Assembly: GCA_902533625.1 (NCBI GenBank)
Contig: CACAMI010000008.1
Span: 1-64,000 of the forward strand
From: an uncultured Alphaproteobacteria bacterium
GTDB taxonomy: Bacteria; Pseudomonadota; Alphaproteobacteria; Rhodobacterales; Rhodobacteraceae
Length of the DNA stretch: 64,000 bases
Direction: 5' to 3'
Shown here: positions 7,576 to 16,522 of the stretch, in pieces
How positions within the stretch are numbered: position 1 is the stretch's first letter
Layout of the letters: every line of letters begins with the position of its first letter
Program-made: the position numbers and the translations under genes
The notes under the pieces: generated by a model
What the model was told of the DNA's origin: nothing
Database searches by the model: none
Seen by the model: only the letters and a program-made list of their open reading frames with translations

Positions 7576-8757
7576 ATCACTCAAAACACTAAAATATCCA
7601 AGCAGGTCTTGATAATTATTTTCGCTCAATTGCTTGGAACATCACTATGGTTTAGCCCTAATAGCGTTATGCCCCAGGTAACAGAAGTCTGGGGTTTGGC
7701 CACTCATGATGTAGGCCTCCTGACAAACTCTGTTCAATTTGGCTTTATTTTAGGAACCTTAAGCTTTGTTTTGCTGGGTTTTTCTGATAAATACGACCCT
7801 AGTAAAATAATCTTTGCTTGCTGCCTAATTGGCGCCTTTACAAATTTATTAATAATACTAGAGCCGAAGAACTTTCAGATCATTTTATTTACCAGAATTG
7901 TCGTAGGCTTTTCCTTGGCAGGCATTTACCCAATAGGGATGAAGCTTATTATTACCTGGTCAAAAACTTCGACCTCCACAAATTTAGGCTTGCTCGTTGG
8001 AATGCTAACTCTGGGCACTGCTCTCCCACATTTAATAAGGATGCTAGGAGTTAGCTTTGATTGGAAAGCCACTATATTAGTTACCTCTATTCTTTCTAGC
8101 GCAGGAGGCATACTAATTCTAATGTTGGGCTCAGGTCCATATCTAAGAACCTCAGTATATAAAAATTTACCCCTACTAAAAAATTTGAGGCAATTAATCT
8201 ATAAAAAAGATTATATTTCGTCAGCCTTGGGGTATTTTGGACATATGTGGGAACTCTATGCCTTTTGGGCTTGTGTGCCATTTTTCTTATTAAGCATTCT
8301 ACGGAACCCTTCTATGGAGCAGATTGCCGGTTTTTCATTCTTGATTATTGGCATTGGATGCATAGGGTGCTTTCTTTCTGGAATGATGTCACAAAAATAT
8401 GGCAGTCCAATTATTGCCGCATTGAGCTTGCTCATCTCTGGTTTGATATGTTTATTATATCCCATTCTACCTCCCAACCTAATTTCATTAAAACTTACTT
8501 TTCTCATTTTGTGGGGCTTTTTTGTTATTTCAGATTCACCACTTTATTCGTCCATTTCGGCCCAAGCTGCACCAAAAGATCTAGTTGGGACAGCCTTGGT
8601 AACTCAAAATTGTATAGGGTTTTCCATCAGCATTATCTCTATTTTCATTTCAACATATCTATTCCCACTTATCGGAGAAAGGATTGCTTGGATTCTTTTG
8701 CCGGGACCTTTAATAGGATTAATTTACTTTTATAGATTAATAGGAAAGAAGTACTAA
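7576..8757 (+). CDS. MFS transporter (probable AUC start)
   Basis: Major facilitator superfamily inner-membrane transporter, substrate unknown. It has about twelve hydrophobic segments; the first carries GTSLWFSPNSVMPQ, and a later GIYPIGMKL segment is typical of a drug/metabolite-like MFS group. The usual start codons give only a TTG at 7609, which cuts directly into membrane segment 1 and has no ribosome site. An in-frame ATC at 7576 lies 7 nt after AAGGA (7564-7568) and adds an 11-residue polar leader before the first membrane segment. I therefore favour ATC (393 aa). About 36 nt separate it from the thioesterase gene, suggesting cotranscription. Confidence 0.82.
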   Translation: MTQNTKISKQVLIIIFAQLLGTSLWFSPNSVMPQVTEVWGLATHDVGLLTNSVQFGFILGTLSFVLLGFSDKYDPSKIIFACCLIGAFTNLLIILEPKNFQIILFTRIVVGFSLAGIYPIGMKLIITWSKTSTSTNLGLLVGMLTLGTALPHLIRMLGVSFDWKATILVTSILSSAGGILILMLGSGPYLRTSVYKNLPLLKNLRQLIYKKDYISSALGYFGHMWELYAFWACVPFFLLSILRNPSMEQIAGFSFLIIGIGCIGCFLSGMMSQKYGSPIIAALSLLISGLICLLYPILPPNLISLKLTFLILWGFFVISDSPLYSSISAQAAPKDLVGTALVTQNCIGFSISIISIFISTYLFPLIGERIAWILLPGPLIGLIYFYRLIGKKY

Positions 8758-8793
8758 ATTGATTAGACTAATATTGTAGAGTTAGAAAGAAGA

Positions 8794-9237
8794 TTGCAAA
8801 TGAAAAGAAAAACTGCAGAAGACATTATTAATTCCTTCAATAATCAAAAATTCATGAAATTCTTGAATGCCGAGGTTTCTATTAAAGAGCCAGGCAAGTG
8901 CCAAATATCTATTCAGCAGGGAGAAAATCTAACACAGCAGCATGGACTGTTTCATGGAGGTGTTATCTCTACTTTAGCCGACAACTCAGCAGCTTTTGCT
9001 GCCACCTCTCTAATGGAAAAAAATAGGGAACCTCTAACAATAGAATGCAAAGTAAATTTTATTGATATAGCAGATGGAGAAACACTATGGGCTGAGGGAG
9101 AGGTTTTATCCGCCGGCAAAAGGATTTTTCACGCCGAATCAAAAGTTTACACAAGTGTAGCAGGTGCGGTTAAATTATGTGCTGTTGCATTAGTAACCAT
9201 TAAATCAACGTTAAGAGTGGAAGAAATATCGCCTTAA
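8794..9237 (+). CDS. PaaI family hotdog-fold thioesterase
   Basis: Cytoplasmic acyl-CoA thioesterase of the PaaI/hotdog type. The family signature HGGVISTLADNSAAFAA is present at about residues 53-69, within a 147-residue chain of normal size. The conserved HGG-loop and acidic residue on the long helix supply the catalytic site in relatives. The TTG at 8794 or the ATG at 8800 could be the start; the ATG sits after an AGAAGA sequence. It follows the MFS gene and probably shares its transcript. The substrate is not predictable. Confidence 0.9.
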   Translation: MQMKRKTAEDIINSFNNQKFMKFLNAEVSIKEPGKCQISIQQGENLTQQHGLFHGGVISTLADNSAAFAATSLMEKNREPLTIECKVNFIDIADGETLWAEGEVLSAGKRIFHAESKVYTSVAGAVKLCAVALVTIKSTLRVEEISP

Positions 9238-9240
9238 TAA

Positions 9241-9369
9241 TTATTTGATATCGTTTTTTTGTTTGTCAATTTTGTTTCTTTTAATCGGCAATCTGGAAAG
9301 AAAAAAAAATACCAGCACACCAATTAAAATTAATGCTCCCTCTAAAAGAACTAGAAATTCACCGCCCAA
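9241..9369 (-). CDS. small single-pass membrane protein (42 aa)
   Basis: A short gene with strong signals. A perfect AGGAGG lies 6 nt upstream of a TTG start at 9369, and the product is 42 aa. It has one hydrophobic segment (FLVLLEGALILIGVLVFFFL) followed by a basic, polar tail (SRLPIKRNKIDKQKND). The stop is immediately next to the end of the convergent thioesterase gene. The shape (short acidic N-terminus, one membrane span, Arg/Lys-rich tail) recalls small uncharacterised membrane proteins common in Rhodobacterales. Function unknown. Confidence 0.6.
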   Translation of the reverse strand: MGGEFLVLLEGALILIGVLVFFFLSRLPIKRNKIDKQKNDIK

Positions 9370-9532
9370 AATTGACCTCCTCAGTAAAAACAATTTAATT
9401 TAAAATTCTTTTTTTGTATAATAGAAAATATTGGTTTAGGTTTGCAAACAGTTGAAGAAATCTAAGAACAATAAATGTACCTCGAATTAGAAACCAATGA
9501 GGCTTCGATATTTTTAAATTTCTAATAGAAAA

Positions 9533-10528
9533 ATGAATGAATCCCGCTATGGAAATCGTGATGAGCGTAATCACTACCGACCTTTTAAGCGCGTAGATTA
9601 CCCACCTCTATTCGTCTGGCCTCTTCAACCTATAAAAGGACTTCGATGGATTTTTTCTATACCCGGATACTTTTTTCCATGGAATATGATCTACGTACTT
9701 ACAGGGATCAGTGCTTGGTACTTATTATCCCCACCTTTAGAAAACTTCTCCAAAATTACCTTAGAAAATATAAGCCTTTTATTCATGAGGAATTCTAGCT
9801 TTGTAGCTATCTATTTTGGCGCATTCCATGTCCGGTTATATATTCAAAAGAAACAAGGAACAGCATTCAAATTTAATCCTAATTGGCCAAATATAAAAAG
9901 TAAAAAGTTTATGCTTGGAAATCAAAACTTAGACAATATTATTTGGACATTCGGAAGCGGAGTTGTAATTTGGACTTTACTAGAAGTTGGCATTCTGTGG
10001 CTCGCGGCAAACAATATACTAAATGTAATTTCTCCAACCGATAGACCATATTACTTTATTTTTATGATCCTAACTGTTCATTTGTGGCGCGATATTCATT
10101 TTTACCTCATTCATCGATTCATTCACTGCGGACCCTTATACCGACATGCCCACTATATTCATCATAAGAATAATAACCCTGGTCCTTGGTCAGGGCTTGC
10201 AATGCACCCAACAGAGCATATTTTTTATTTTTCGTGTGTATTCTTTTACCTAATTTTTCCTTTCCATCCAGCATTTGCAGTTGTAACCCTTGTGCATGCT
10301 GGTCTAAGCCCAGCACCGGGTCACGCAGGCTTTGAGCGCATGATTTTAAAAAATGCTGACTTTGATATTGATGCACATGCCCATTACCTCCATCACAAGC
10401 ACTTTGAGTGTAACTACGCCGATGGAATTCTTCCTTTGGACAGATGGTTTGGCACCTTTCACGATGGAAGTCTGGAAGCACAGGAAAAAATGAAAAAACG
10501 CCTAAAGGAACAGGCAGTGAGAAAATAG
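9533..10528 (+). CDS. sterol desaturase / fatty acid hydroxylase family protein
   Basis: Integral membrane di-iron oxygenase of the fatty-acid-hydroxylase superfamily, which hydroxylates or desaturates lipids or carotenoids. The histidine clusters that bind the two irons are intact: HFYLIHRFIH near residues 189-198, HAHYIHHK near residue 204, HPTEH near residue 225 and HAHYLHHKHFE near residue 283. Several membrane segments precede and separate them. The length of 331 aa is normal. It stands alone, with a 295-nt gap upstream holding the small minus-strand gene. The lipid substrate is not predictable. Confidence 0.92.
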   Translation: MNESRYGNRDERNHYRPFKRVDYPPLFVWPLQPIKGLRWIFSIPGYFFPWNMIYVLTGISAWYLLSPPLENFSKITLENISLLFMRNSSFVAIYFGAFHVRLYIQKKQGTAFKFNPNWPNIKSKKFMLGNQNLDNIIWTFGSGVVIWTLLEVGILWLAANNILNVISPTDRPYYFIFMILTVHLWRDIHFYLIHRFIHCGPLYRHAHYIHHKNNNPGPWSGLAMHPTEHIFYFSCVFFYLIFPFHPAFAVVTLVHAGLSPAPGHAGFERMILKNADFDIDAHAHYLHHKHFECNYADGILPLDRWFGTFHDGSLEAQEKMKKRLKEQAVRK

Positions 10529-10563
10529 ACTAATGCAGTTTGATCTATAAGTTAAGGTTAAAA

Positions 10564-10914
10564 TTAATTGGCTGATAGACCAAAATAGGAAACAAGAATG
10601 TGCGTAAAGTAGGCTAAAAGTAAAGTTACAATAATTGAAATTATCATAGATCCATAAAAACCAACTCTCTCTAACAGGAAAGGAAAAATTAAAAACATAG
10701 GGAGAGTTGGGATCACATAAAAAAGAGTGAATAACGCATGATTACCTATTTTTTTTTCTGGAACTCCTTCGAAATACATCCAAAATAAGACAAATAATGT
10801 AACCAAAGGCATTGCTGCTATGAACCCACCAAGCAAGTCATTTCTTTTTGCAATTTCAGAAATTAAAACAATCAAACCGGCCGTAATTAATAATTTTATA
10901 CCCATATATATCAT
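10564..10914 (-). CDS. DUF3147 family membrane protein
   Basis: A 116-residue inner-membrane protein with four hydrophobic segments. The pattern LIVLISEIAKRNDLLGGFIAAMPLVTLFVLFWMY is characteristic of DUF3147, a small family of unknown function. The stop lies opposite the end of the convergent desaturase gene. Its start overlaps the stop of the upstream GFA gene by 1 nt, so the two minus-strand genes form an operon. Confidence 0.8.
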   Translation of the reverse strand: MIYMGIKLLITAGLIVLISEIAKRNDLLGGFIAAMPLVTLFVLFWMYFEGVPEKKIGNHALFTLFYVIPTLPMFLIFPFLLERVGFYGSMIISIIVTLLLAYFTHILVSYFGLSAN

Positions 10915-11384
10915 TAAGCCCCCCCGGATCCCCTTTTTGAAGTATCATCAATGTTAACCTCTTGATGATATTTCGTAGTTTCGTATCTTTTAGAAATTTC
11001 TGTTTCAAAAAAATTTGCCTTAGTCCTCGTAAAAACTTCTACTGAGGGAGTACACCAGAATGTTGGAGGATCAAAAGTTCCAGCAGCTATTCCAATATTA
11101 CCGCCCGCCAATTCAGGCTTTAAAAAAACTGTAGATCCACAATTAATACAAAATTCGGTCAAAAAATAATGATCTGACTCAGTCTGAAACCTAAAAGATT
11201 TAACTTTACCCGAGACAATGTGAACGTTACTTTTATGAAAATAAATATTCAGCCCAAAGGCTGAACCTGTCCTACACTGACAATATCTACAATGGCATAT
11301 GCCATTTAATAGTGGCTCACCCCGTACTTCATATCTAACTTGACCGCAGAGGCAGCCTCCAATATGGACAATATCTGAAACCAC
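10914..11384 (-). CDS. GFA family zinc protein
   Basis: Member of the GFA (glutathione-dependent formaldehyde-activating enzyme) family. The two zinc-binding blocks are complete: CLCGQVRYE and CHCRYCQCRTGS near the N-terminus, then CINCGS near residue 87. At 156 aa it has normal length. Such proteins bind zinc through these cysteines; most, including this one, have no proven reaction. It is translationally coupled to the downstream DUF3147 gene. A second GFA gene lies at 14282-14731. Confidence 0.85.
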   Translation of the reverse strand: MVSDIVHIGGCLCGQVRYEVRGEPLLNGICHCRYCQCRTGSAFGLNIYFHKSNVHIVSGKVKSFRFQTESDHYFLTEFCINCGSTVFLKPELAGGNIGIAAGTFDPPTFWCTPSVEVFTRTKANFFETEISKRYETTKYHQEVNIDDTSKRGSGGA

Positions 11385-11722
11385 TAGTTTAAACCCTCGG
11401 AAATTTGCTAGTATAAGGATAGAGAGTTTTTAAATCATTTAAAGTTTTTTATCCTAAAACAATAAACAAAAGTTTTTAGCCGACATTTAACTATGCATCC
11501 ATTTACTAATATTTCTACTTTTGAGTAAAAACTAATGTGGTTTTTATATTCCCAATCCAATGCTTTATTCAATTAAACACTAGACCTATTATGCTACTTA
11601 GAGTTTAAGCATATTTTAAGGTATCAACAAAAAAATAGCATTAATCCGACAAGTCCCTTATAAGCTTCAACATGAAAGAAAAGGGGTGAAGCTTATTTCT
11701 TGTAACTAGAGTGCTTCCCTTG
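11385..11722. other. non-coding stretch with one hairpin
   Basis: A 338-nt AT-rich gap between the GFA gene start and the GST gene end. I see no open frame of note. The only structure is a perfect 10-bp inverted repeat, ATAAGCTTCA at 11660-11669 and TGAAGCTTAT at 11687-11696, with a 17-nt loop, 26 nt beyond the GST stop. It could be a weak terminator or 3'-end stabiliser for the GST transcript, but it lacks a clear U tract on the minus strand. Confidence 0.5.
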
Positions 11723-12439
11723 TTAGATAGGACACTCTGAAAACTTTGAACCTACAGCTTTTATAACTTCGTCAATTTTTCCAACTTCATCGCAGATACT
11801 TTGAATGTTAGGGTATTTTTCAAATGGGTCTCCACCAACCTCGTCTCGCAGAATACCAAAGCCACCCGTATTTTGAACAGTGCGCACACATGTGAACAGA
11901 AAAATATCAGCATAAGAGCAATCTGAACCATTAAGGAACGGTTTTGAAGTATTGGAATGCTCCAAATGTTTTTCAAGAAGTTTAGCTCTATTATTATGAA
12001 GTGTGGTAAGATTCTTTATACCCATTTCCTTACCACCATCAGCCAGAGTATCTGTTAATCGTAGATTTCTCCAAAACGGTTCATTATGGCCAGTAATAAT
12101 GTCGTGAAATGGCGAAAGAACAAAGGAATAATAGTCCTGACACCAAGCCCAGTACATGGCTACCAACGCAGCTTCCTCTGTATTTCTTGGAGTAAGACGG
12201 CCTTCATATTTTGTTACCAAATATTGAACTATAGCCATAGAGTCATTTAACTCAAGTCCATTCGAATGGTCTTTCATCCATGGGACTGTACCGAAAGGTG
12301 CCTCTGTGTCCTTATCAAAATCTTCCCCCATAGGTTTAGACATCATCACGTTAACTTTAATCCCGTGCATACCACAAATAATATTAATCTGTTCTCCACG
12401 GCCTACAATTGGAAGATAGGCTAAATCAATTTCTGGCAT
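11723..12439 (-). CDS. glutathione S-transferase family protein
   Basis: Cytoplasmic GST-like protein of 238 aa. The N-terminal thioredoxin-like half contains VGRGEQINIICGMHGI, TVPWMKD (the cis-proline motif) and ELNDSMAIVQYL, which corresponds to the glutathione gamma-glutamyl-binding EsxAI block. The helical C-terminal half follows and includes NGSDCSYADIFLF, the N-capping aspartate motif. Overall the chain resembles sigma/mu-like GSTs. AAGGAG precedes the ATG by 5 nt. It is a single-gene unit and the substrate is unknown. Confidence 0.87.
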   Translation of the reverse strand: MPEIDLAYLPIVGRGEQINIICGMHGIKVNVMMSKPMGEDFDKDTEAPFGTVPWMKDHSNGLELNDSMAIVQYLVTKYEGRLTPRNTEEAALVAMYWAWCQDYYSFVLSPFHDIITGHNEPFWRNLRLTDTLADGGKEMGIKNLTTLHNNRAKLLEKHLEHSNTSKPFLNGSDCSYADIFLFTCVRTVQNTGGFGILRDEVGGDPFEKYPNIQSICDEVGKIDEVIKAVGSKFSECPI

Positions 12440-12728
12440 CTCTACTCCTTTAACTGGTTAATATTTAAAGTATAGTACAACCTAGACAAAGTTCAAATTG
12501 AAAAAATTTATCAGAATGTTTCAATATGTGCATTTTTCTATTGGACTGACAGATTAATCTCTACAATCCACCCTCAAATTTTAATCCAAACCGATGTCTC
12601 ATGTGCATTATCAAAAAATAATCTTAAAAGTGAATGACAGATTTCAAAAATTTAAAACCTTTCCGAAAGACATAGGAGGATTTGGGGAAACTTTGGAAGA
12701 ATAAATTTGATCCTACTTAATTTTGATC

Positions 12729-13133
12729 CTACTGATCAGAAATTCTTAGCTTCAACCTAACTAGTTGGTTACGTTCCTCTGTATCCGACAACTGCCAGCC
12801 AGAAGCAATAAGACGCTCTGAATATTGCCTATTATACAAAAAAGACATAACAAGCCAAAAAAGGCCGAAAGTTATGAAAGACAAGATAGCGTGCAATAGG
12901 CCTACAACAATTTCTCCTCTGAAAATTGGAACAAAAAATCCAAAAAAGAAGTAAGTCCACGAATATCCCACAAATATTGGTTTATTTAACTTTGATTCTG
13001 GGTGTATCGACTTTACCTTCTTCTGAAAGCCCATAACCAAAGAACCAATAATTAACGGTGAGAGATAAACGAAAATTATAACTGCAATTACAATTATTTC
13101 TACATTTGATCCGTAATACAATATTTGTCCCAA
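12729..13133 (-). CDS. small membrane protein, HrgC/DUF2628-like
   Basis: A 134-residue inner-membrane protein with three to four hydrophobic stretches. The segment GYSWTYFFFGFFVPIFRGE followed by an FITFGLFWLVMSF span and a NRQYSERLIASGW tail resembles the HrgC/DUF2628 type of small membrane proteins. Function is unknown. The gene starts 7 nt after the stop of the adenylate cyclase gene and is very likely cotranscribed with it, so a role linked to that signalling protein is possible. Confidence 0.6.
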   Translation of the reverse strand: MGQILYYGSNVEIIVIAVIIFVYLSPLIIGSLVMGFQKKVKSIHPESKLNKPIFVGYSWTYFFFGFFVPIFRGEIVVGLLHAILSFITFGLFWLVMSFLYNRQYSERLIASGWQLSDTEERNQLVRLKLRISDQ

Positions 13134-13140
13134 CCCTCTT

Positions 13141-14097
13141 TTACTTTACTGATGACTCTAACCCCTTAAGGGCAGACTTTATCTCGTTTAATTCTGCCTC
13201 AGTGATTAAATTTTTGTTAATATTAATTTCAAAACCTCCACCGCTTAAGTTTAAATTATTCTCTTTAACGGGATCTGTAAATTCTACTTCGTAAAATTTA
13301 ATTTTCCTTAGAAGTCCTTTGACATCTATTTCTCTGGGCTCTTTGAAACTAAAAAGAGATTTAACAAGCAAAAATGTATCCTCAGAAACCAATATGGAGC
13401 CAGGAGCTGCAGCCCCTTCTAACCTTGAAGCCAAATTTACGGCAGCCCCGACAGCCGTATAGTCAAGCCTATCCTCACTTCCAAAATTTCCAACAGTACA
13501 AAACCCAGTATTAATTCCTATTCTGATTTGAAGGTCATTTTTTAATCCAAAGCTCTTACCCCAATACCCAATCAATTCGTTCATTTTCTTTTGCATCGCC
13601 ACTGCCATTTCAACGCACTTTCTTGCGTCCTGCTCTATACCTAAACTATCAGGGTCTCCAAAAAATATCATAACTGCATCTCCGATATACTTATCTATTG
13701 TACCGCCATGCTCTAAAGCTATGTTGGACATTTCGTTTAGATAGAAATTCAAAAGATTCGTAATTTCTTCGGATTCAAGTTCATCCGATATCGACGTAAA
13801 CCCTACGATATCAGAGAAGAAAACAGTGAGTTTTTTCCTATTGCTTTTAACCTCAGCATTTTGTTTTCCACTAAAAATTTGTTCGTGTATTTGAGGAGAT
13901 AGATATTTAGCCAATTGATTTGAAATTGCTTCAACTTCCTTTGATTTTTTTTCAACCTCTTCCTTTGCTTCGTCAGCTATTTTTTTTTGGACTACCAACT
14001 GATCAGCTAAAGATTTTCGCAAATTAGCTTCGAGCTTAAGTTTAGCAACTTCTCTTTTTAAGGTTTTTAGCTCATCAATTTCTTGATTCTCAGTCAT
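13141..14097 (-). CDS. adenylate/guanylate cyclase with N-terminal coiled coil
   Basis: Class III nucleotide cyclase making cyclic AMP (or GMP). Roughly the first 85 residues are charged and heptad-like, predicting a coiled coil. The catalytic domain follows with the metal aspartates in VFFSDIVGFTSISDE and YIGDAVMIFFGD, the substrate segment RLDYTAVGAAVN and the transition-state Asn/Arg pair in VNLASRLEG, so it looks active. No membrane segment is seen; it is probably soluble or membrane-associated through a partner. The longest frame begins at TTG 14118, but ATG 14097 (MTENQEIDEL) with an AGAAGA 10 nt upstream is preferred (318 aa). It is followed at 7 nt by the small membrane protein gene. 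Confidence 0.92.
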   Translation of the reverse strand: MTENQEIDELKTLKREVAKLKLEANLRKSLADQLVVQKKIADEAKEEVEKKSKEVEAISNQLAKYLSPQIHEQIFSGKQNAEVKSNRKKLTVFFSDIVGFTSISDELESEEITNLLNFYLNEMSNIALEHGGTIDKYIGDAVMIFFGDPDSLGIEQDARKCVEMAVAMQKKMNELIGYWGKSFGLKNDLQIRIGINTGFCTVGNFGSEDRLDYTAVGAAVNLASRLEGAAAPGSILVSEDTFLLVKSLFSFKEPREIDVKGLLRKIKFYEVEFTDPVKENNLNLSGGGFEININKNLITEAELNEIKSALKGLESSVK

Positions 14098-14281
14098 TAA
14101 CAAAAATTCTTCTAGCAAAGTACAAATTAACGAATTTATTATTCATCTGAATAAAGTAAACTATTAATACTATGCCTTGCAATATATAACATCTAATTAC
14201 TCACCCACTAATGCAGTTTACCTGAGCCAGCGATTGAGTTACATTAGCAGTCAAAGAAATTTAAGCTCTAAGGGAGGAATG

Positions 14282-14731
14282 ATGTCCTACTCAGGAAACT
14301 GCTCATGCAAAGAAATTAGTTTTAGTTTTGATCTTGACCCCATGATGCATTTTATGTGTCACTGCACAGACTGTCAGGTGATGTTTAATGGCTCTTTTGA
14401 GGGCTATGCTATATCTGAAGACGAATTAAAAATAGAAGGGACCCTTTCAAACTTCACATATGCCGGTGGTAGTGGGTTAAGCCTACATGTTAAATACTGC
14501 GGAAAATGTAGTACGAAGATATATACCAAGCCAGATATTCTTCAGGGCATGATTTATGTTCCCGCTGGTCTTCTAAGGGAACAAATTGAGTTTAAGCCAA
14601 AGGTAGAAATTTGGGCAGGGTCACGACCATCCTGGACAAACAAACCATCTACTTTGGTAGAATCTTATGACGAAAATGGGACTATAGAACGGATCACAAG
14701 CTTGCTAGAAAACTTAGATCAAAGAGTATAG
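14282..14731 (+). CDS. GFA family zinc protein
   Basis: Second GFA-family member in the window. Zinc-ligand cysteines are seen in GNCSCKEISFSF, HCTDCQVMF and YCGKCSTKIY, in the usual spacing. The frame is open from 14177, but the first 35 residues look like intergenic translation. A GGGAGG at 14272-14277 followed by tandem ATGs at 14279 and 14282 marks the start; I chose 14282 (149 aa), a normal family length. Function is unknown beyond zinc binding. It runs convergently into the MazG-like gene. Confidence 0.82.
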   Translation: MSYSGNCSCKEISFSFDLDPMMHFMCHCTDCQVMFNGSFEGYAISEDELKIEGTLSNFTYAGGSGLSLHVKYCGKCSTKIYTKPDILQGMIYVPAGLLREQIEFKPKVEIWAGSRPSWTNKPSTLVESYDENGTIERITSLLENLDQRV

Positions 14732-14734
14732 AAA

Positions 14735-15067
14735 CTATCTTTTATCACCACTTCCCTTAATCTTGTTTTCATTCTTGCGAGCAGATAATTTCTCCAAATT
14801 TTCATTGGCAATGCTATCTAGATCAAACCCAAGATCAGCCGCTAAGGCGGCACAATACCACATCACATCTCCTATTTCTGAAGCAATACTCTCTCTCCAA
14901 TCTTTAGGCATATTATCCACGCCGTCCCTAAAAACTTTCTTCACTTTATTTGCCACTTCCCCCGCTTCACCAACCAGACCTAATGCCGGATACATAATTT
15001 TGTATTTTTCGGGGTAAATAGCTGTTTTTACAGCACTATTCTGGTACTTATTCATATCCATATTCAT
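14735..15067 (-). CDS. MazG-like nucleotide pyrophosphohydrolase
   Basis: Small (110 aa) all-alpha NTP pyrophosphohydrolase of the MazG/MazG-like superfamily, which hydrolyses non-canonical or excess (d)NTPs to monophosphates. The metal-binding pattern is clear: GLVGEAGEVANKVKK for the first ExxE pair and SEIGDVMWYCAAL for the ExxD pair, within four predicted helices. Start choices are closely spaced (M1, M3 or M5). It lies 3 nt downstream of the ABM-like gene at 15071 on the same strand, so they are likely cotranscribed. Confidence 0.87.
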   Translation of the reverse strand: MNMDMNKYQNSAVKTAIYPEKYKIMYPALGLVGEAGEVANKVKKVFRDGVDNMPKDWRESIASEIGDVMWYCAALAADLGFDLDSIANENLEKLSARKNENKIKGSGDKR

Positions 15068-15070
15068 CCC

Positions 15071-15427
15071 TCAATTCAAATTTAATTCATCAGAATCAAG
15101 CAAAGTAATTGCTCGACTGGTAGTTAGAATAACGTTTATTTTGCTAAAGAATTTTCTATGCTCTTCTTTTTCAAAATGTTTATCCATAAGCGCCTGACAC
15201 TCTTTAAATGCCTCAGTATCTCTGTACTCATAAATCTGAGACAAAGTGAATTTACCTTCTTTATTCCATATTCTATTCAAGCGCCAACGAATTAAACCTT
15301 TAGTCTTTAAAAGGGACACATATTCCGAAGCATATTTTTCCCAGTAACTTATAAAAAACTCAAGCTCTGCCTCAGTGGAAAGGTCCATTACAGTATAACT
15401 AACCAATTTCGCATTACTGCTATCCAT
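15071..15427 (-). CDS. small ABM/NIPSNAP-like protein, subfamily A
   Basis: A 118-residue protein with a ferredoxin-like pattern: an opening strand LVSYTVMDLS, a helix, then GLIRWRLNRIWNKEGKFTLS, IYEYRDTEAFKECQ and a final strand. The blocks RIWNKEG and EYRDxxAFKECQ recur in the proteins at 37172 and 39752, which are clear paralogs. The fold is shared by small oxygenases and by NIPSNAP-type proteins, but no catalytic residue is established, so I assign no reaction. AAGGAG lies 5 nt before the ATG. It precedes the MazG-like gene in a two-gene unit. Confidence 0.7.
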   Translation of the reverse strand: MDSSNAKLVSYTVMDLSTEAELEFFISYWEKYASEYVSLLKTKGLIRWRLNRIWNKEGKFTLSQIYEYRDTEAFKECQALMDKHFEKEEHRKFFSKINVILTTSRAITLLDSDELNLN

Positions 15428-15489
15428 ACTAACTCCTTACAATATATTTTTCTTAAAAAGATCTAAAGAATTTTTTTAACACTAAGCTT

Positions 15490-16353
15490 TTACTTTGCCC
15501 TCCACTCCCTAAAAGCAACAATAATGGAACCAAAAATTATTATGAAAGCTCCTATATAACTTATTTTGTCCGGTAGTGAATTGAAAATAATTAAATCAAG
15601 AGAAATAACAAAAATAAGTGTGGTATAAAAAAATGGCATAAGAAAACTAGTTTCAGCGCCTTTAAGTGACTTAATAAAGCAAAACTGGCCTGTTAACATA
15701 AATATCCCAATTGTCAGTAGAACACTTAATTCTAAGAAACCAGGTAACACAAAAAACAATGGAACCACAAGTGTACCAATGCACATTGCAAGGAAATTGT
15801 TTAAAATCAGAATAGTAAAAACCGAATCTTTTCCAGATAATATCTTTATGCAGATAATTTCTAAGCCCATTATCAGAGCTCCAAAAAGGCAAAGCAATGC
15901 AACGGGATCAACACTTAAATCCAAAGATGGCCGTAATAATAAAAGGCCACCGGAGAAAGAAAATAATGCGGCTCCCCATCTAATTAACCCTACTTTCTCT
16001 TTAAATATTAATGCGGCAAAAATCATAGCAAAAATAGGATTAAGAAAAGTTAAAGCAGTGGCATCACTTACAGGTATATATAAAATGGAAGTAAATAAAA
16101 TTGACACTCCTACCCAACCAAAAATAGAGCGAAGAAGATGTAATTTTACGTTTGAAAATTTTACTTTGGGCTTAAAAATATACCAAAAAAAAACTAACAA
16201 AATAAATGAAAAGAGAAATCTAGCGTGAGCGATCTGGAGAGGATGTACTCCATCACCAAAAACATTAGTTCCTAAACTTTTTGTCAATATAGCAGCACAA
16301 GCAAAGCAAAAAGAAGCCCCCAGCATTAGAAATATTGAAGATGGATTTGCCAT
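15490..16353 (-). CDS. DMT superfamily (EamA) transporter
   Basis: Inner-membrane drug/metabolite transporter with two EamA repeats and about ten membrane segments. The first repeat ends with PVSDATALTFLNPIFAMIFA, a typical EamA signature, followed by a short cytoplasmic loop with FKEKVGLIRW. The longest frame begins at a TTG (16368); I prefer the ATG at 16353 (MANPSSIFLML), giving 287 aa, the usual length. Single-gene unit. The substrate, often an amino acid or small metabolite to be exported, is not predictable. Confidence 0.87.
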   Translation of the reverse strand: MANPSSIFLMLGASFCFACAAILTKSLGTNVFGDGVHPLQIAHARFLFSFILLVFFWYIFKPKVKFSNVKLHLLRSIFGWVGVSILFTSILYIPVSDATALTFLNPIFAMIFAALIFKEKVGLIRWGAALFSFSGGLLLLRPSLDLSVDPVALLCLFGALIMGLEIICIKILSGKDSVFTILILNNFLAMCIGTLVVPLFFVLPGFLELSVLLTIGIFMLTGQFCFIKSLKGAETSFLMPFFYTTLIFVISLDLIIFNSLPDKISYIGAFIIIFGSIIVAFREWRAK

Positions 16354-16522
16354 AACTGTAATTACCAAAATCAGATTGCAGAATGATTGTTTTTGTTAAA
16401 AAGAAAATTTTCTTATCTTGATAAATCTATTAAGATTCAATCGTATCGTCTAATCCAAAGAAATTTTACTTTAATTTGACCTATATTGGAATGCAAAATA
16501 AAATAACTTTCAGATATACAGA

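Noticed and set aside
12706-12739. Direct repeat TTTGATCCTACT occurring twice in tandem
   Set aside because: It is a two-copy local repeat at the end of a gene-free gap without other structure; slipped-strand duplication explains it.
14177-14281. 35-residue extension of the second GFA gene
   Set aside because: GGGAGG and tandem ATGs at 14279/14282 mark the start; the extra residues do not resemble the family.
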